A DNA stretch of 12,409 bases. Origin: UBA2922 sp035352555. Its GTDB lineage: Bacteria > Bacillota > Clostridia > Oscillospirales > Oscillospiraceae. Position 1 is the first letter of the stretch; the number at the start of each line of letters is the position of its first letter. The translations under genes and the position numbers were made by a program. The notes under the pieces were generated by a model, which had not been told where the DNA came from, ran no database searches, and was given only the letters and a program-made list of their open reading frames with translations. The stretch is from assembly GCA_035352555.1 (NCBI GenBank), contig DAOPXW010000056.1, positions 1 through 12,409 on the forward strand, in the 5' to 3' direction. This document shows, in pieces, positions 6,680 to 12,409 of this stretch.

Positions 6680-7635
6680 GCGATTATATTCTGGAGGTCG
6701 ATCACCTCAAGCAATACTTCCCCGTGCGTGTCGGCATGATGAAGACTGTCCCGCTCAAGGCGGTGGACGATGTCTCCTTCAGGATCGGTCATGGCGAGAC
6801 TCTGGGTCTCGTGGGTGAATCCGGCTGCGGCAAGACCACCGTTGGCCGCTCCATCCTGCGCCTGTACGAGCCTACCGGCGGAACCGTTAAATTTGACGGC
6901 GAGGAGATCACGAGCAAGAACATTGGGCCCATGCGCCGCAGGATGCAGATGGTGTTCCAGGACCCCTATTCCTCGCTGGACCCGCGCATGACCGTGGAGG
7001 ACATTATCGGCGAGCCGCTGGATGTCCACCATCTTTACGGCAACCGCAAGGAGCGCCGGGAAAAGATCCTGCACCTGATGGAGCTGGTGGGCCTGAACGC
7101 CGAGCACGCCACCCGCTATGCCCACGAATTTTCCGGCGGCCAGCGGCAGCGCATCGGTATTGCCCGGGCCCTCGCCGTCGACCCCGCCTTCATCGTCTGC
7201 GACGAGCCCGTCTCCGCGCTGGATGTGTCCATCCAGGCGCAGGTCATCAATATGTTCGAGGATTTGCAGGCTCAGTTGGGCGTCGCGTATCTGTTTGTGG
7301 CTCACGACCTGCTGGTGGTGCATCATATTTCCAAGCGCATCGCCGTCATGTATCTTGGCCACATTGTGGAGACCGCGGACGCCGACGAGCTGATGGATGT
7401 GCCGATGCATCCCTATACCCAGTCTCTGCTTTCCGCCGTGCCCATCCCCGATCCCAATACGGCCCGGGAGAGAAAACGCATCGTGCTGGAGGGCGACGTG
7501 CCCAGCCCGCTGAAAATGCCTACAGGCTGCCCCTTCCGCACCCGCTGCCGCTACGCCACCGAGCAGTGCGCCGCAGAGAGCCCGCGGCTGACGGACCGCG
7601 GAAACGGCCACGAGGTGGCCTGCTGGAACAAGTAA
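6676..7635 (+). CDS. oppF: Peptide ABC transporter ATPase OppF/DppF
   Basis: A 319-residue second ATPase of the peptide importer. Walker A GESGCGKT (47-54), Q-loop Gln95, signature FSGGQRQR (152-159), Walker B FIVCDE (172-177) and H-loop His210 are intact, so both ATPases of the pair look active. The C-terminal oligopeptide-type extension has C285, C291, C298 and C316, in the arrangement of an iron-sulfur-binding tail. Length is typical. It overlaps the oppD stop by four bases. After it comes a small hairpin and then a separate promoter for the binding protein. Confidence 0.94.
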   Translation: MSDYILEVDHLKQYFPVRVGMMKTVPLKAVDDVSFRIGHGETLGLVGESGCGKTTVGRSILRLYEPTGGTVKFDGEEITSKNIGPMRRRMQMVFQDPYSSLDPRMTVEDIIGEPLDVHHLYGNRKERREKILHLMELVGLNAEHATRYAHEFSGGQRQRIGIARALAVDPAFIVCDEPVSALDVSIQAQVINMFEDLQAQLGVAYLFVAHDLLVVHHISKRIAVMYLGHIVETADADELMDVPMHPYTQSLLSAVPIPDPNTARERKRIVLEGDVPSPLKMPTGCPFRTRCRYATEQCAAESPRLTDRGNGHEVACWNK

Positions 7636-7652
7636 ACGGCGGGAAGGCCGTT
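7635..7652 (+). other. Small hairpin after oppF
   Basis: AACGGC (7635-7640) pairs with GCCGTT (7647-7652) around GGGAAG, immediately at the oppF stop. No T-run follows; an A-run does. It is more likely a processing or stabilising structure or a partial attenuator than a full terminator. Confidence 0.35.
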
Positions 7653-7677
7653 GCGAAAAAAATGGCAATTTAAAGTG

Positions 7678-7706
7678 TTGAAATATTCTGGATATTCAGT
7701 TATACT
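7678..7706 (+). promoter_or_regulatory. Sigma-A promoter of the binding-protein gene
   Basis: TTGAAA (7678-7683), a 17-base spacer and TATACT (7701-7706). The transcript would start near 7713 with a leader of about 74 bases. An internal promoter here would let the lipoprotein be made in excess of the channel proteins, the usual ratio for such importers. Confidence 0.8.
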
Positions 7707-7708
7707 TT

Positions 7709-7726
7709 GAATACGCCGAATACGCC
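7709..7726. repeat. Tandem 9-bp repeat just after the -10 box
   Basis: GAATACGCC occurs twice head to tail (7709-7717, 7718-7726), followed by GA. Lying across the predicted transcription start, it could be a direct-repeat operator or simply a duplication by slippage. Confidence 0.5.
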
Positions 7727-7786
7727 GATTTTGTAGTTCACTCTTGCGGTGCAGGAGAAAACAATAATAATTATGGGAGGAAAAAA

Positions 7787-9541
7787 ATGAAAAAGTTTCT
7801 AGCATTGCTTCTTGCCCTCGCCATGGTGTTTGCGCTGTGCGCCTGCGGCGGCAGCTCTACCACGGGCGGCGGCAGCGGCGACGGGACCGACGCCAATTCT
7901 CTCGTGACGTCCGCGTTCATCGACCCGCTGAACGACTGGTCCAAGTATGATGATCTGATCGCTCAGATCAAGTCCAGCACGGACTTTGCGGCCCGTACCA
8001 AACTGATGCATCAGGCTGAGGACATCCTGATGTCCAACTTCTGCATCCTGCCGATCTACTACTATAACGACATTTATCTGCAGAAGTCCTATGTGGACGG
8101 CATCTATTCCAACCTCTTCGGCTTTAAGTTCTTCCAGTACAGCACCCTGTCCAACGGCTCCGACACGCTGCGCCTCAACCTCGCCAGCGAGCCTACATTC
8201 CTTGACCCCGCGCTGAACAGCACCGTTGACGGCGCCTGCCTCGCGGTCAACAGCTTCGCCGGTCTCTACACCTACGACTCCAACGGCAAGACCGTTCCCG
8301 ACTGCGCCGAAAGCTACACTGTCTCCGCTGACGGTCTGACCTACACCGTGAAGCTGAAGTCCGGCCTGAAGTGGTCCGACGGCTCCGACCTGACCGCCAA
8401 GGATTTTGAGTACTCCTGGAAGCGCGCTGCCAGCCCTGTTACCGCCGCCGACTACGCTTACATGTTCTCCGGCTTTGACGGCTATGACAACAACGGCGCG
8501 ATCAACGTCACCGCCACCGACGCCACCACCCTCACCTTCGTTCTCAGCGCCCCCTGCGCTTACATGGAAGATCTGATGGCGTTCCCCGCCTTCTATCCTG
8601 TCAAGCAGTCTGAAGTTGAGAAATACAGCGATTGGCAGACCAATCCCGGCCACTGGTGCCAGGACGCGGGCTTTGTGTCCAACGGCGCTTATACCTGCAC
8701 CGGCTGGGATCACAACGTCTCCATGACCTATGAAAAGAACCCGTACTATCATAACGCCGACAAGGTCACCGTCAATAAGCTGCAGTTCATGCTCTCCGCC
8801 GACGATACGGCGATCTTCGCCGCTTACAACGATGGCAGCATCGACTTTGCAGATACCGTTCCCACCGACGAGGTGAAGAACCTCCTCCAGAACAAGGAGT
8901 TCCATATCGTCGACAACCTTGGCACCTACTATGCGGCGTTCAACTGCAAGAGCAAGCTGTTCGACGGCAAAACTCCCCAGCAGGCCGCCTGCATGCGTGA
9001 AGCCATCTGCATCCTGATCGACCGCGACTACATCGTCACCAACATCGGACAGACCGGCCAGGTTGCCGCCAACGCTTTCATCCCGCTTGGCATGGCCGAC
9101 GGCAACGGCGGCGTGTTCAGAACCGATGATAGCACCGGCTACTTTGAACTGAACGGCATCACCAAGGATAAGGATGCCACGCTGGAGAGGGCCCGTACCC
9201 TGCTGAAGGCTGCCGGCTACAAGTTCGACGACAAAGGTATGCTGTCCTCCGACACCCCGATGGATCTGAACTACCTGACCAACAACGGCACCGGCCATGT
9301 GGCCGTGGCCGAGGCCATGCAGCAGGATCTGAGCGCTCTGGGCATCAACGTGACCATCAACCAGATGGACTGGAACGTGTTCGTGGAGGAGCGCAAGGCC
9401 GGCAACTTCGACTTCTGCCGTGAAGGCTGGCTCGCCGACTTCAACGACCCCATCAACATGCTGGAGATGTGGACCACCAAGTCCGGCAACAACGACTGCC
9501 AGTTTGGCCGCGTTGACACTGCCGCCACTACCGCTCCCTGA
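7787..9541 (+). CDS. Peptide-binding lipoprotein with permuted domain order
   Basis: A 584-residue extracellular peptide-binding lipoprotein (SBP_bac_5, OppA/DppA type) serving the upstream importer. The signal peptide ends in the lipobox Leu-Cys-Ala-Cys (Cys20), followed by a Gly/Ser linker. The order of the rest is abnormal. Residues about 51-119 (KYDDLIAQIK at 53-62, ILPIYYYNDIYLQK at 87-100, GFKFFQYS at 112-119) match the usual C-terminal end of the family. Only then comes the usual N-terminal start, LRLNLASEPTFLDPA (128-142), with the normal body: GLKWSDG (193-199), GFVSNGAYTCTGW (295-307), MREAICILIDRDYI (403-416), ADFNDPINMLEMW (550-562). The protein ends at 584, about where the family would enter the KYDDLI segment, in the tail RVDTAATTAP. 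Total length is normal, so this is a rearrangement rather than an addition. Eleven cysteines besides Cys20 suit an anaerobe. GGGAGG lies six bases before the ATG. Family firm; permutation inferred from family knowledge. Confidence 0.93.
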   Translation: MKKFLALLLALAMVFALCACGGSSTTGGGSGDGTDANSLVTSAFIDPLNDWSKYDDLIAQIKSSTDFAARTKLMHQAEDILMSNFCILPIYYYNDIYLQKSYVDGIYSNLFGFKFFQYSTLSNGSDTLRLNLASEPTFLDPALNSTVDGACLAVNSFAGLYTYDSNGKTVPDCAESYTVSADGLTYTVKLKSGLKWSDGSDLTAKDFEYSWKRAASPVTAADYAYMFSGFDGYDNNGAINVTATDATTLTFVLSAPCAYMEDLMAFPAFYPVKQSEVEKYSDWQTNPGHWCQDAGFVSNGAYTCTGWDHNVSMTYEKNPYYHNADKVTVNKLQFMLSADDTAIFAAYNDGSIDFADTVPTDEVKNLLQNKEFHIVDNLGTYYAAFNCKSKLFDGKTPQQAACMREAICILIDRDYIVTNIGQTGQVAANAFIPLGMADGNGGVFRTDDSTGYFELNGITKDKDATLERARTLLKAAGYKFDDKGMLSSDTPMDLNYLTNNGTGHVAVAEAMQQDLSALGINVTINQMDWNVFVEERKAGNFDFCREGWLADFNDPINMLEMWTTKSGNNDCQFGRVDTAATTAP

Positions 9542-9559
9542 GCAATCAATCGACCCCGG

Positions 9560-9588
9560 ACAGGGCGCTTCGGCGCCCTGTCTTTTTT
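9560..9588 (+). terminator. Rho-independent terminator of the opp operon
   Basis: ACAGGGCGC (9560-9568) pairs perfectly with GCGCCCTGT (9573-9581) around the stable loop TTCG, followed by CTTTTTT. It begins 18 bases after the binding-protein stop. It leaves no room for a missing C-terminal piece downstream. Confidence 0.93.
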
Positions 9589-9594
9589 GCGCGG

Positions 9595-9623
9595 TTGACG
9601 GGCCGCGCGGCGGGGAATATAAT
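9595..9623 (+). promoter_or_regulatory. Sigma-A promoter of malQ
   Basis: TTGACG (9595-9600), a 17-base GC-rich spacer and a perfect TATAAT (9618-9623), starting seven bases after the previous terminator. The start of transcription would be near 9630, only about 22 bases before the malQ ATG. No operator-like palindrome was noticed. Confidence 0.85.
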
Positions 9624-9651
9624 GGGACATCCCAAAAACGGAGCTGATACC

Positions 9652-11130
9652 ATGACCAGAAGCAGCGGCGTACTGCTGCCGGTGTATTCGCTGCCCTCAC
9701 CGTATGGCGTGGGCACCTTCGGCCGCAGCGCCTACGATTTTATTGATTTCCTCAAGACGGCGGGACAGCGCTATTGGCAGGTCCTGCCCCTGGGTTTTAC
9801 CGACTTTGCCGGCTCGCCCTATTCCTCCGTCTCAACCTTCGCGGGCAATCCCGACTATATCGATCTGGACATTCTGGCGCGGGACGGCCTGCTGGAGCCG
9901 CCGCTGCTGACCGGGCTGGACCGGGCGGGGGATGCGGCGGTGCTGGACCGCGCGGCAGTTCATGCCGGCAGGGAAGCGCTGCTGCGCCGGGCTTTTGAAA
10001 ACGGCCGGGAGCGGTACGCCGCCCAACTGGAGCAGTTTTGCGCCCGGACCGGCTGGCTTCGCGGATTTGCCCTCTACCTTGCGCTCAAGACCCGCTTTGG
10101 CGGAAAGCCCTGGTACGACTGGCCGGAGGAACTGAAAGCCCGCAGAAGCGACGCAGTGGCCGCTCAGGAGCTGGAGAACCGCGAGGAGATCGCCTATCAG
10201 GAATTCCTGCAATTCCTGTTTTACCGCCAGTGGCGGGCGCTGCGGGACTATGCCCGCGAAAACGGCGTGCAGATCATCGGCGACGTGCCCATCTATGTGG
10301 ACGCCGATTCCGCGGACGTGTGGACGGAGCCCTGGTTTTTCGAGCTTGACGCGCGCTGCCGGCCCATCGACGTGGCCGGCGTGCCGCCGGATTATTTCTG
10401 CGCGGAGGGGCAGCTCTGGGGCAATCCGCTGTACGACTGGGAGCGCATCCGCGCGGACGGCTGGGGCTGGTGGATCCGCCGCATCGACGGCGCGAGGGCG
10501 CTGTACGACGTGATCCGCATCGACCATTTCCGCGCTTTCGCCAGTTTTTGGGCGGTGCCCTTCGGGCAGGCCACCGCAATCAACGGCCGGTGGCGCGCTG
10601 GCCCCGGAGAGGCGCTGGTCTCGGCGCTGCAGGGCTGGTTTCCCGGCGTGGAATTCATTGCCGAGGACCTGGGCATCCTAACCCCGGATGTGGGCCGGCT
10701 CATTCGCAAGACGGGCCTGCCCGGCATGAAGGTGCTGGAATTCGCCTTCGCGCCCGACGGCTCGTCGGATTACCTGCCCCACAAGTACGAACCCAACTGC
10801 GTCTGTTACGCGGGTACCCACGACAATAACACCATTCTCGGCTGGCTGGAGGATATCGGCCCCGGGGAGCGGGATTTCGCAAAAAAATACCTCGCCGTCA
10901 ACGGCGGGGAGGGCTGGTGCTGGGGCCTGCTGCGGGGCGGCATGGCCTCCCCGGCGAAGCTGTATATTGCCCAGATGCAGGACCTGCTGGAAAAACCCGG
11001 GTCGTGCCGCACCAACAGCCCGGGCACGGTGGAGGGAAACTGGCGATGGCGGCTGCTGCCGGGCGAATGCAGCCCCGCGCTGGCCGAAAAGCTGCTGGAA
11101 TACACGAAAATGTACGGCAGAGCGAAATAA
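9652..11130 (+). CDS. malQ: 4-alpha-glucanotransferase (amylomaltase) MalQ
   Basis: A 492-residue cytoplasmic GH77 enzyme that moves alpha-1,4-glucan segments between malto-oligosaccharides, used in maltodextrin, starch or glycogen turnover. Motifs: SPYSSVSTFAGNPDYIDLD (55-73) near the active site, the nucleophile Asp291 in RIDHFR (289-294), the acid/base Glu338 in EDLG (338-341), and Asp391 in THDNNT (389-394). WGNPLYDW (256-263) and RTNSPGT (453-459) are also typical. Length matches bacterial MalQ (about 490-500). The ATG at 9652 is chosen because CGGAG lies eight bases upstream; a TTG at 9595 is in frame but is itself the -35 box. No other maltodextrin gene is in the window; the gene is a single unit converging on dapF. 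Confidence 0.96.
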   Translation: MTRSSGVLLPVYSLPSPYGVGTFGRSAYDFIDFLKTAGQRYWQVLPLGFTDFAGSPYSSVSTFAGNPDYIDLDILARDGLLEPPLLTGLDRAGDAAVLDRAAVHAGREALLRRAFENGRERYAAQLEQFCARTGWLRGFALYLALKTRFGGKPWYDWPEELKARRSDAVAAQELENREEIAYQEFLQFLFYRQWRALRDYARENGVQIIGDVPIYVDADSADVWTEPWFFELDARCRPIDVAGVPPDYFCAEGQLWGNPLYDWERIRADGWGWWIRRIDGARALYDVIRIDHFRAFASFWAVPFGQATAINGRWRAGPGEALVSALQGWFPGVEFIAEDLGILTPDVGRLIRKTGLPGMKVLEFAFAPDGSSDYLPHKYEPNCVCYAGTHDNNTILGWLEDIGPGERDFAKKYLAVNGGEGWCWGLLRGGMASPAKLYIAQMQDLLEKPGSCRTNSPGTVEGNWRWRLLPGECSPALAEKLLEYTKMYGRAK

Positions 11131-11133
11131 AGA

Positions 11134-11158
11134 AGAGAGCGGCGGTCAGCCGCTCTCT
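11134..11158. terminator. Shared hairpin between malQ and dapF
   Basis: AGAGAGCGGC (11134-11143) pairs perfectly with GCCGCTCTCT (11149-11158) around GGTCA. It sits four bases from the end of each convergent gene. On the - strand it is followed by the T-rich TCTTTATTT, so it should end dapF transcripts well; on the + strand the tail CGCCTTATC is poorer in T. Confidence 0.8.
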
Positions 11159-11162
11159 CGCC

Positions 11163-11999
11163 TTATCCGAGCTCTTCGTCCAGCACCTCGCCGCTGCACA
11201 CCGTGTTGGTGGGCCCGGTGAGCAGGATATCCCGCGCCGAGCCGCCCTCCGGCGTGACGGTGACGGCGAGCTCGCCGCCGGGCATGGCGATCTTCACATC
11301 CCGCCCCGAGACGGCGCCCAGCAGCGTCAGGGCGGCCACGGTGGCCCCGCAGCCCGTGCCGCAGGCCAGCGTGAAATCCTCCACGCCGCGCTCAAAGGTC
11401 ACGGCCTTCAAAGCGTCCGGGCCCAGTACCTTCACAAAGGTCACGTTGGCGCCCTTGGGAAAAGCGGGATCGCGGCGCAGGGTTTGCCCCATTTTGCGCA
11501 GCTCGTCCGTCTCCAGCGCGTCCCAGCCGTCAAAGCGCACCACGCAGTGAGGCAGCCCGGGGTCCCCCAGCTCCACGTAGGACGCGGCGTAGTCCTTGCC
11601 GTGATAGCGGACGGGGTGCTCCAGCGTCAGCACGCTGGGGTCGTTGAGGCGTACCTGATACGTCCGCCGGTCGATGCGCCGGCCGGTGACCAGCCCCGCG
11701 GTGGTCTCCACCCGCTGGATATCACCGGCCAGACCGTGCTCGCAGCCGTAGCGGCAGATGCAGCGCGCCCCGTTGCCGCACATCTCGCCCAGAGAGCCGT
11801 CGGCATTGTAGAACAGCATGGCAAAATCGCCGCCGTGCCGGGCGGGGGAGACCGCCATCAGCCCGTCGGCGCCGATGGAGAGCCGCCTGGTGCAAAGCCT
11901 CGCCGCAAGCCGGGACAGCATTTCGCCGGAAAGGCTCCCGTCTCTGTTGTCGATCACGATGAAGTCGTTTCCGGCTCCCTGCATTTTGGTAAATTCCAT
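11163..11999 (-). CDS. dapF: Diaminopimelate epimerase DapF
   Basis: A 278-residue cytoplasmic enzyme converting LL-diaminopimelate to the meso form, for lysine and for peptidoglycan cross-links. It uses two cysteines without a cofactor: Cys74 in EMCGNGARC (72-80) and Cys213 in LACGTGCGA (211-219). Other conserved points are QGAGNDF (7-13), IGADGL (42-47), FYNADGS (63-69) and TFERGVEDF (201-209). The segment usually read as GNPHCV is GDPGLPHCV here (145-153), with the usual Asn absent. Length is standard. The ATG at 11999 is chosen because GGAGG lies six bases upstream; an in-frame ATG at 12020 lies before that site. It has its own promoter (12029-12058) and ends at the shared hairpin with malQ. 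A DapF-like amino acid racemase of another specificity is less likely. Confidence 0.94.
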   Translation of the reverse strand: MEFTKMQGAGNDFIVIDNRDGSLSGEMLSRLAARLCTRRLSIGADGLMAVSPARHGGDFAMLFYNADGSLGEMCGNGARCICRYGCEHGLAGDIQRVETTAGLVTGRRIDRRTYQVRLNDPSVLTLEHPVRYHGKDYAASYVELGDPGLPHCVVRFDGWDALETDELRKMGQTLRRDPAFPKGANVTFVKVLGPDALKAVTFERGVEDFTLACGTGCGATVAALTLLGAVSGRDVKIAMPGGELAVTVTPEGGSARDILLTGPTNTVCSGEVLDEELG

Positions 12000-12028
12000 C
12001 CCGCGCCTCCGAATTTGCAATTTCCATC

Positions 12029-12058
12029 AGTATAACACACCGCCGCAAGCGGATTCAA
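12029..12058 (-). promoter_or_regulatory. Sigma-A promoter of dapF
   Basis: On the - strand, TTGAAT (12058-12053), an 18-base spacer and TATACT (12034-12029). Transcription would start near 12022, a short leader of about 23 bases containing GGAGG. Confidence 0.75.
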
Positions 12059-12083
12059 CGGTGAAAAAGAGCGGCAAAATTTC

Positions 12084-12112
12084 TTGACATAGGCTATTTG
12101 CTATGCTAAGAT
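12084..12112 (+). promoter_or_regulatory. Strong promoter of the tRNA-Ser genes
   Basis: A perfect -35 box TTGACA (12084-12089), a 17-base spacer and TAAGAT (12107-12112) preceded by TGC, an extended -10. Transcription should begin near 12119, about 28 bases before the first tRNA. Confidence 0.85.
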
Positions 12113-12146
12113 ATTCAGGCTGACAGAATCGATGTTATTTCGGCTT

Positions 12147-12238
12147 GCAGAAGTACCCAAGAGGCCGAAGGGGCTCCCCTGCTAAGGGAGTAGGGTGTGA
12201 TGAGCACCGCGAGAGTTCAAATCTCTCCTTCTGCGCCA
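12147..12238 (+). tRNA. tRNA-Ser (GCU)
   Basis: The acceptor stem GCAGAAG (12147-12153) pairs with CTTCTGC (12228-12234), followed by G and encoded CCA (12236-12238). The anticodon stem CTCCC/GGGAG encloses the loop CTGCTAA with anticodon GCT at 12181-12183, reading AGC and AGU codons. A long variable arm (GGTG...CACC) and T-arm GAGAG TTCAAAT CTCTC complete a class II tRNA, as expected for serine. Confidence 0.97.
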
Positions 12239-12240
12239 CG

Positions 12241-12272
12241 CCGCCGCGAACGATTGGGTTCGCGGCGGTTTT
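12241..12272 (+). terminator. Terminator-like hairpin between the two tRNAs
   Basis: CCGCCGCGAAC (12241-12251) pairs perfectly with GTTCGCGGCGG (12258-12268) around GATTGG, then four T. The stem is very stable but the T-run short, so partial read-through into the second tRNA is plausible; no separate promoter is evident in the 13 bases before it. Confidence 0.75.
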
Positions 12273-12285
12273 CAGTTCCCGATAG

Positions 12286-12377
12286 GGAGAGATACCCAAG
12301 TGGTTGAAGGGTCCGGTCTTGAAAACCGGTAGGTGGGTCACTCCCACGCAAGGGTTCGAATCCCTTTCTCTCCGCCA
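12286..12377 (+). tRNA. tRNA-Ser (UGA)
   Basis: The acceptor stem GGAGAGA (12286-12292) pairs with TCTCTCC (12367-12373), then G and encoded CCA (12375-12377). The anticodon stem CCGGT/ACCGG encloses CTTGAAA with anticodon TGA at 12320-12322, reading UCA and, by wobble, other UCN codons. The long variable arm GTGGG...CCCAC marks a class II serine tRNA. It is most likely transcribed from the promoter before tRNA-Ser (GCU). Confidence 0.97.
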
Positions 12378-12378
12378 A

Positions 12379-12409
12379 AAAAGAGGACCGCCATAGGCGG
12401 TCCTCTTTT
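12379..12409 (+). terminator. Terminator of the tRNA-Ser unit
   Basis: AAAAGAGGACCGCC (12379-12392) pairs perfectly with GGCGGTCCTCTTTT (12396-12409) around ATA, directly after the CCA of the second tRNA. The A-rich left and T-rich right arms make it work in both directions. The window ends in its T-run. Confidence 0.92.

Noticed and set aside
9509..9588. A frameshift hiding the missing C-terminus of the binding protein downstream
   Set aside because: Only 18 bases separate the stop from the terminator, too little for the missing 70-80 residues, and matching sequence is found instead near the N-terminus.
9595..9651. N-terminal extension of malQ from TTG at 9595
   Set aside because: That TTG is the -35 box of a perfect promoter, and the ATG at 9652 has a proper ribosome site and the family's normal start.
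7799..9700. 633-codon open frame on the - strand across the binding-protein gene
   Set aside because: It runs through the terminator and malQ promoter, has no recognisable domain, and arises from the third-position GC bias of the real gene.
10917..12035. Long + strand frame across the end of malQ and all of dapF
   Set aside because: It lies opposite a clear dapF with both catalytic cysteines and crosses the shared terminator; no motif is visible.
12135..12347. Short - strand frame over the tRNA genes
   Set aside because: It is formed by the two tRNAs read backwards, and their cloverleaf folds are complete.

Overview
The window looks like a chromosomal piece of a GC-rich, spore-forming member of the Clostridia. 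SpoIIID with a sigma-E-like promoter indicates an endospore former. The codon use, the GGAGG-type ribosome sites and the protein family resemblances suggest the Oscillospiraceae/Ruminococcaceae group, but that placement is inference.

Layout. (1) 87-2184: two exported proteins of unknown function on the + strand. The first is a four-helix membrane protein whose external part is built from xxx-Leu/Tyr-xx-Gly heptads. The second is a small lipoprotein with a Thr-rich spacer. (2) 2185-2728: two related hairpins, then spoIIID on the - strand behind a sigma-E-like promoter. (3) 2668-2972: a gene-poor gap with a run of ten G, then a GNAT acetyltransferase (2973-3545) starting at TTG. (4) 3567-9588: a complete Opp/Dpp-type peptide ABC transporter: promoter, oppB, oppC, oppD, oppF, then a second promoter, the substrate-binding lipoprotein and a strong terminator. 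(5) 9595-11130: malQ (4-alpha-glucanotransferase) with its own promoter, converging on dapF (diaminopimelate epimerase, - strand, 11163-11999); one hairpin lies between them. (6) 12084-12409: a promoter and two serine tRNAs (GCU, then UGA), each followed by a terminator-like hairpin.

How the parts work together. OppB and OppC form the membrane channel, OppD and OppF are the two ATPases, and the lipoprotein captures peptide outside the cell. Its separate promoter would allow it to be made in excess of the channel, as is usual. MalQ and DapF are housekeeping enzymes of alpha-glucan and lysine/peptidoglycan metabolism and have no evident link to the transporter.

The most unusual item is the peptide-binding lipoprotein (7787-9541). 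Its domain order is rearranged: a segment that normally forms the C-terminal end of SBP_bac_5 proteins sits directly behind the signal peptide, in front of the normal N-terminal start, and the true C-terminus is missing. In length and content it looks like a circularly permuted peptide-binding protein. The heptad-repeat membrane protein with its lipoprotein neighbour is the second point of interest.
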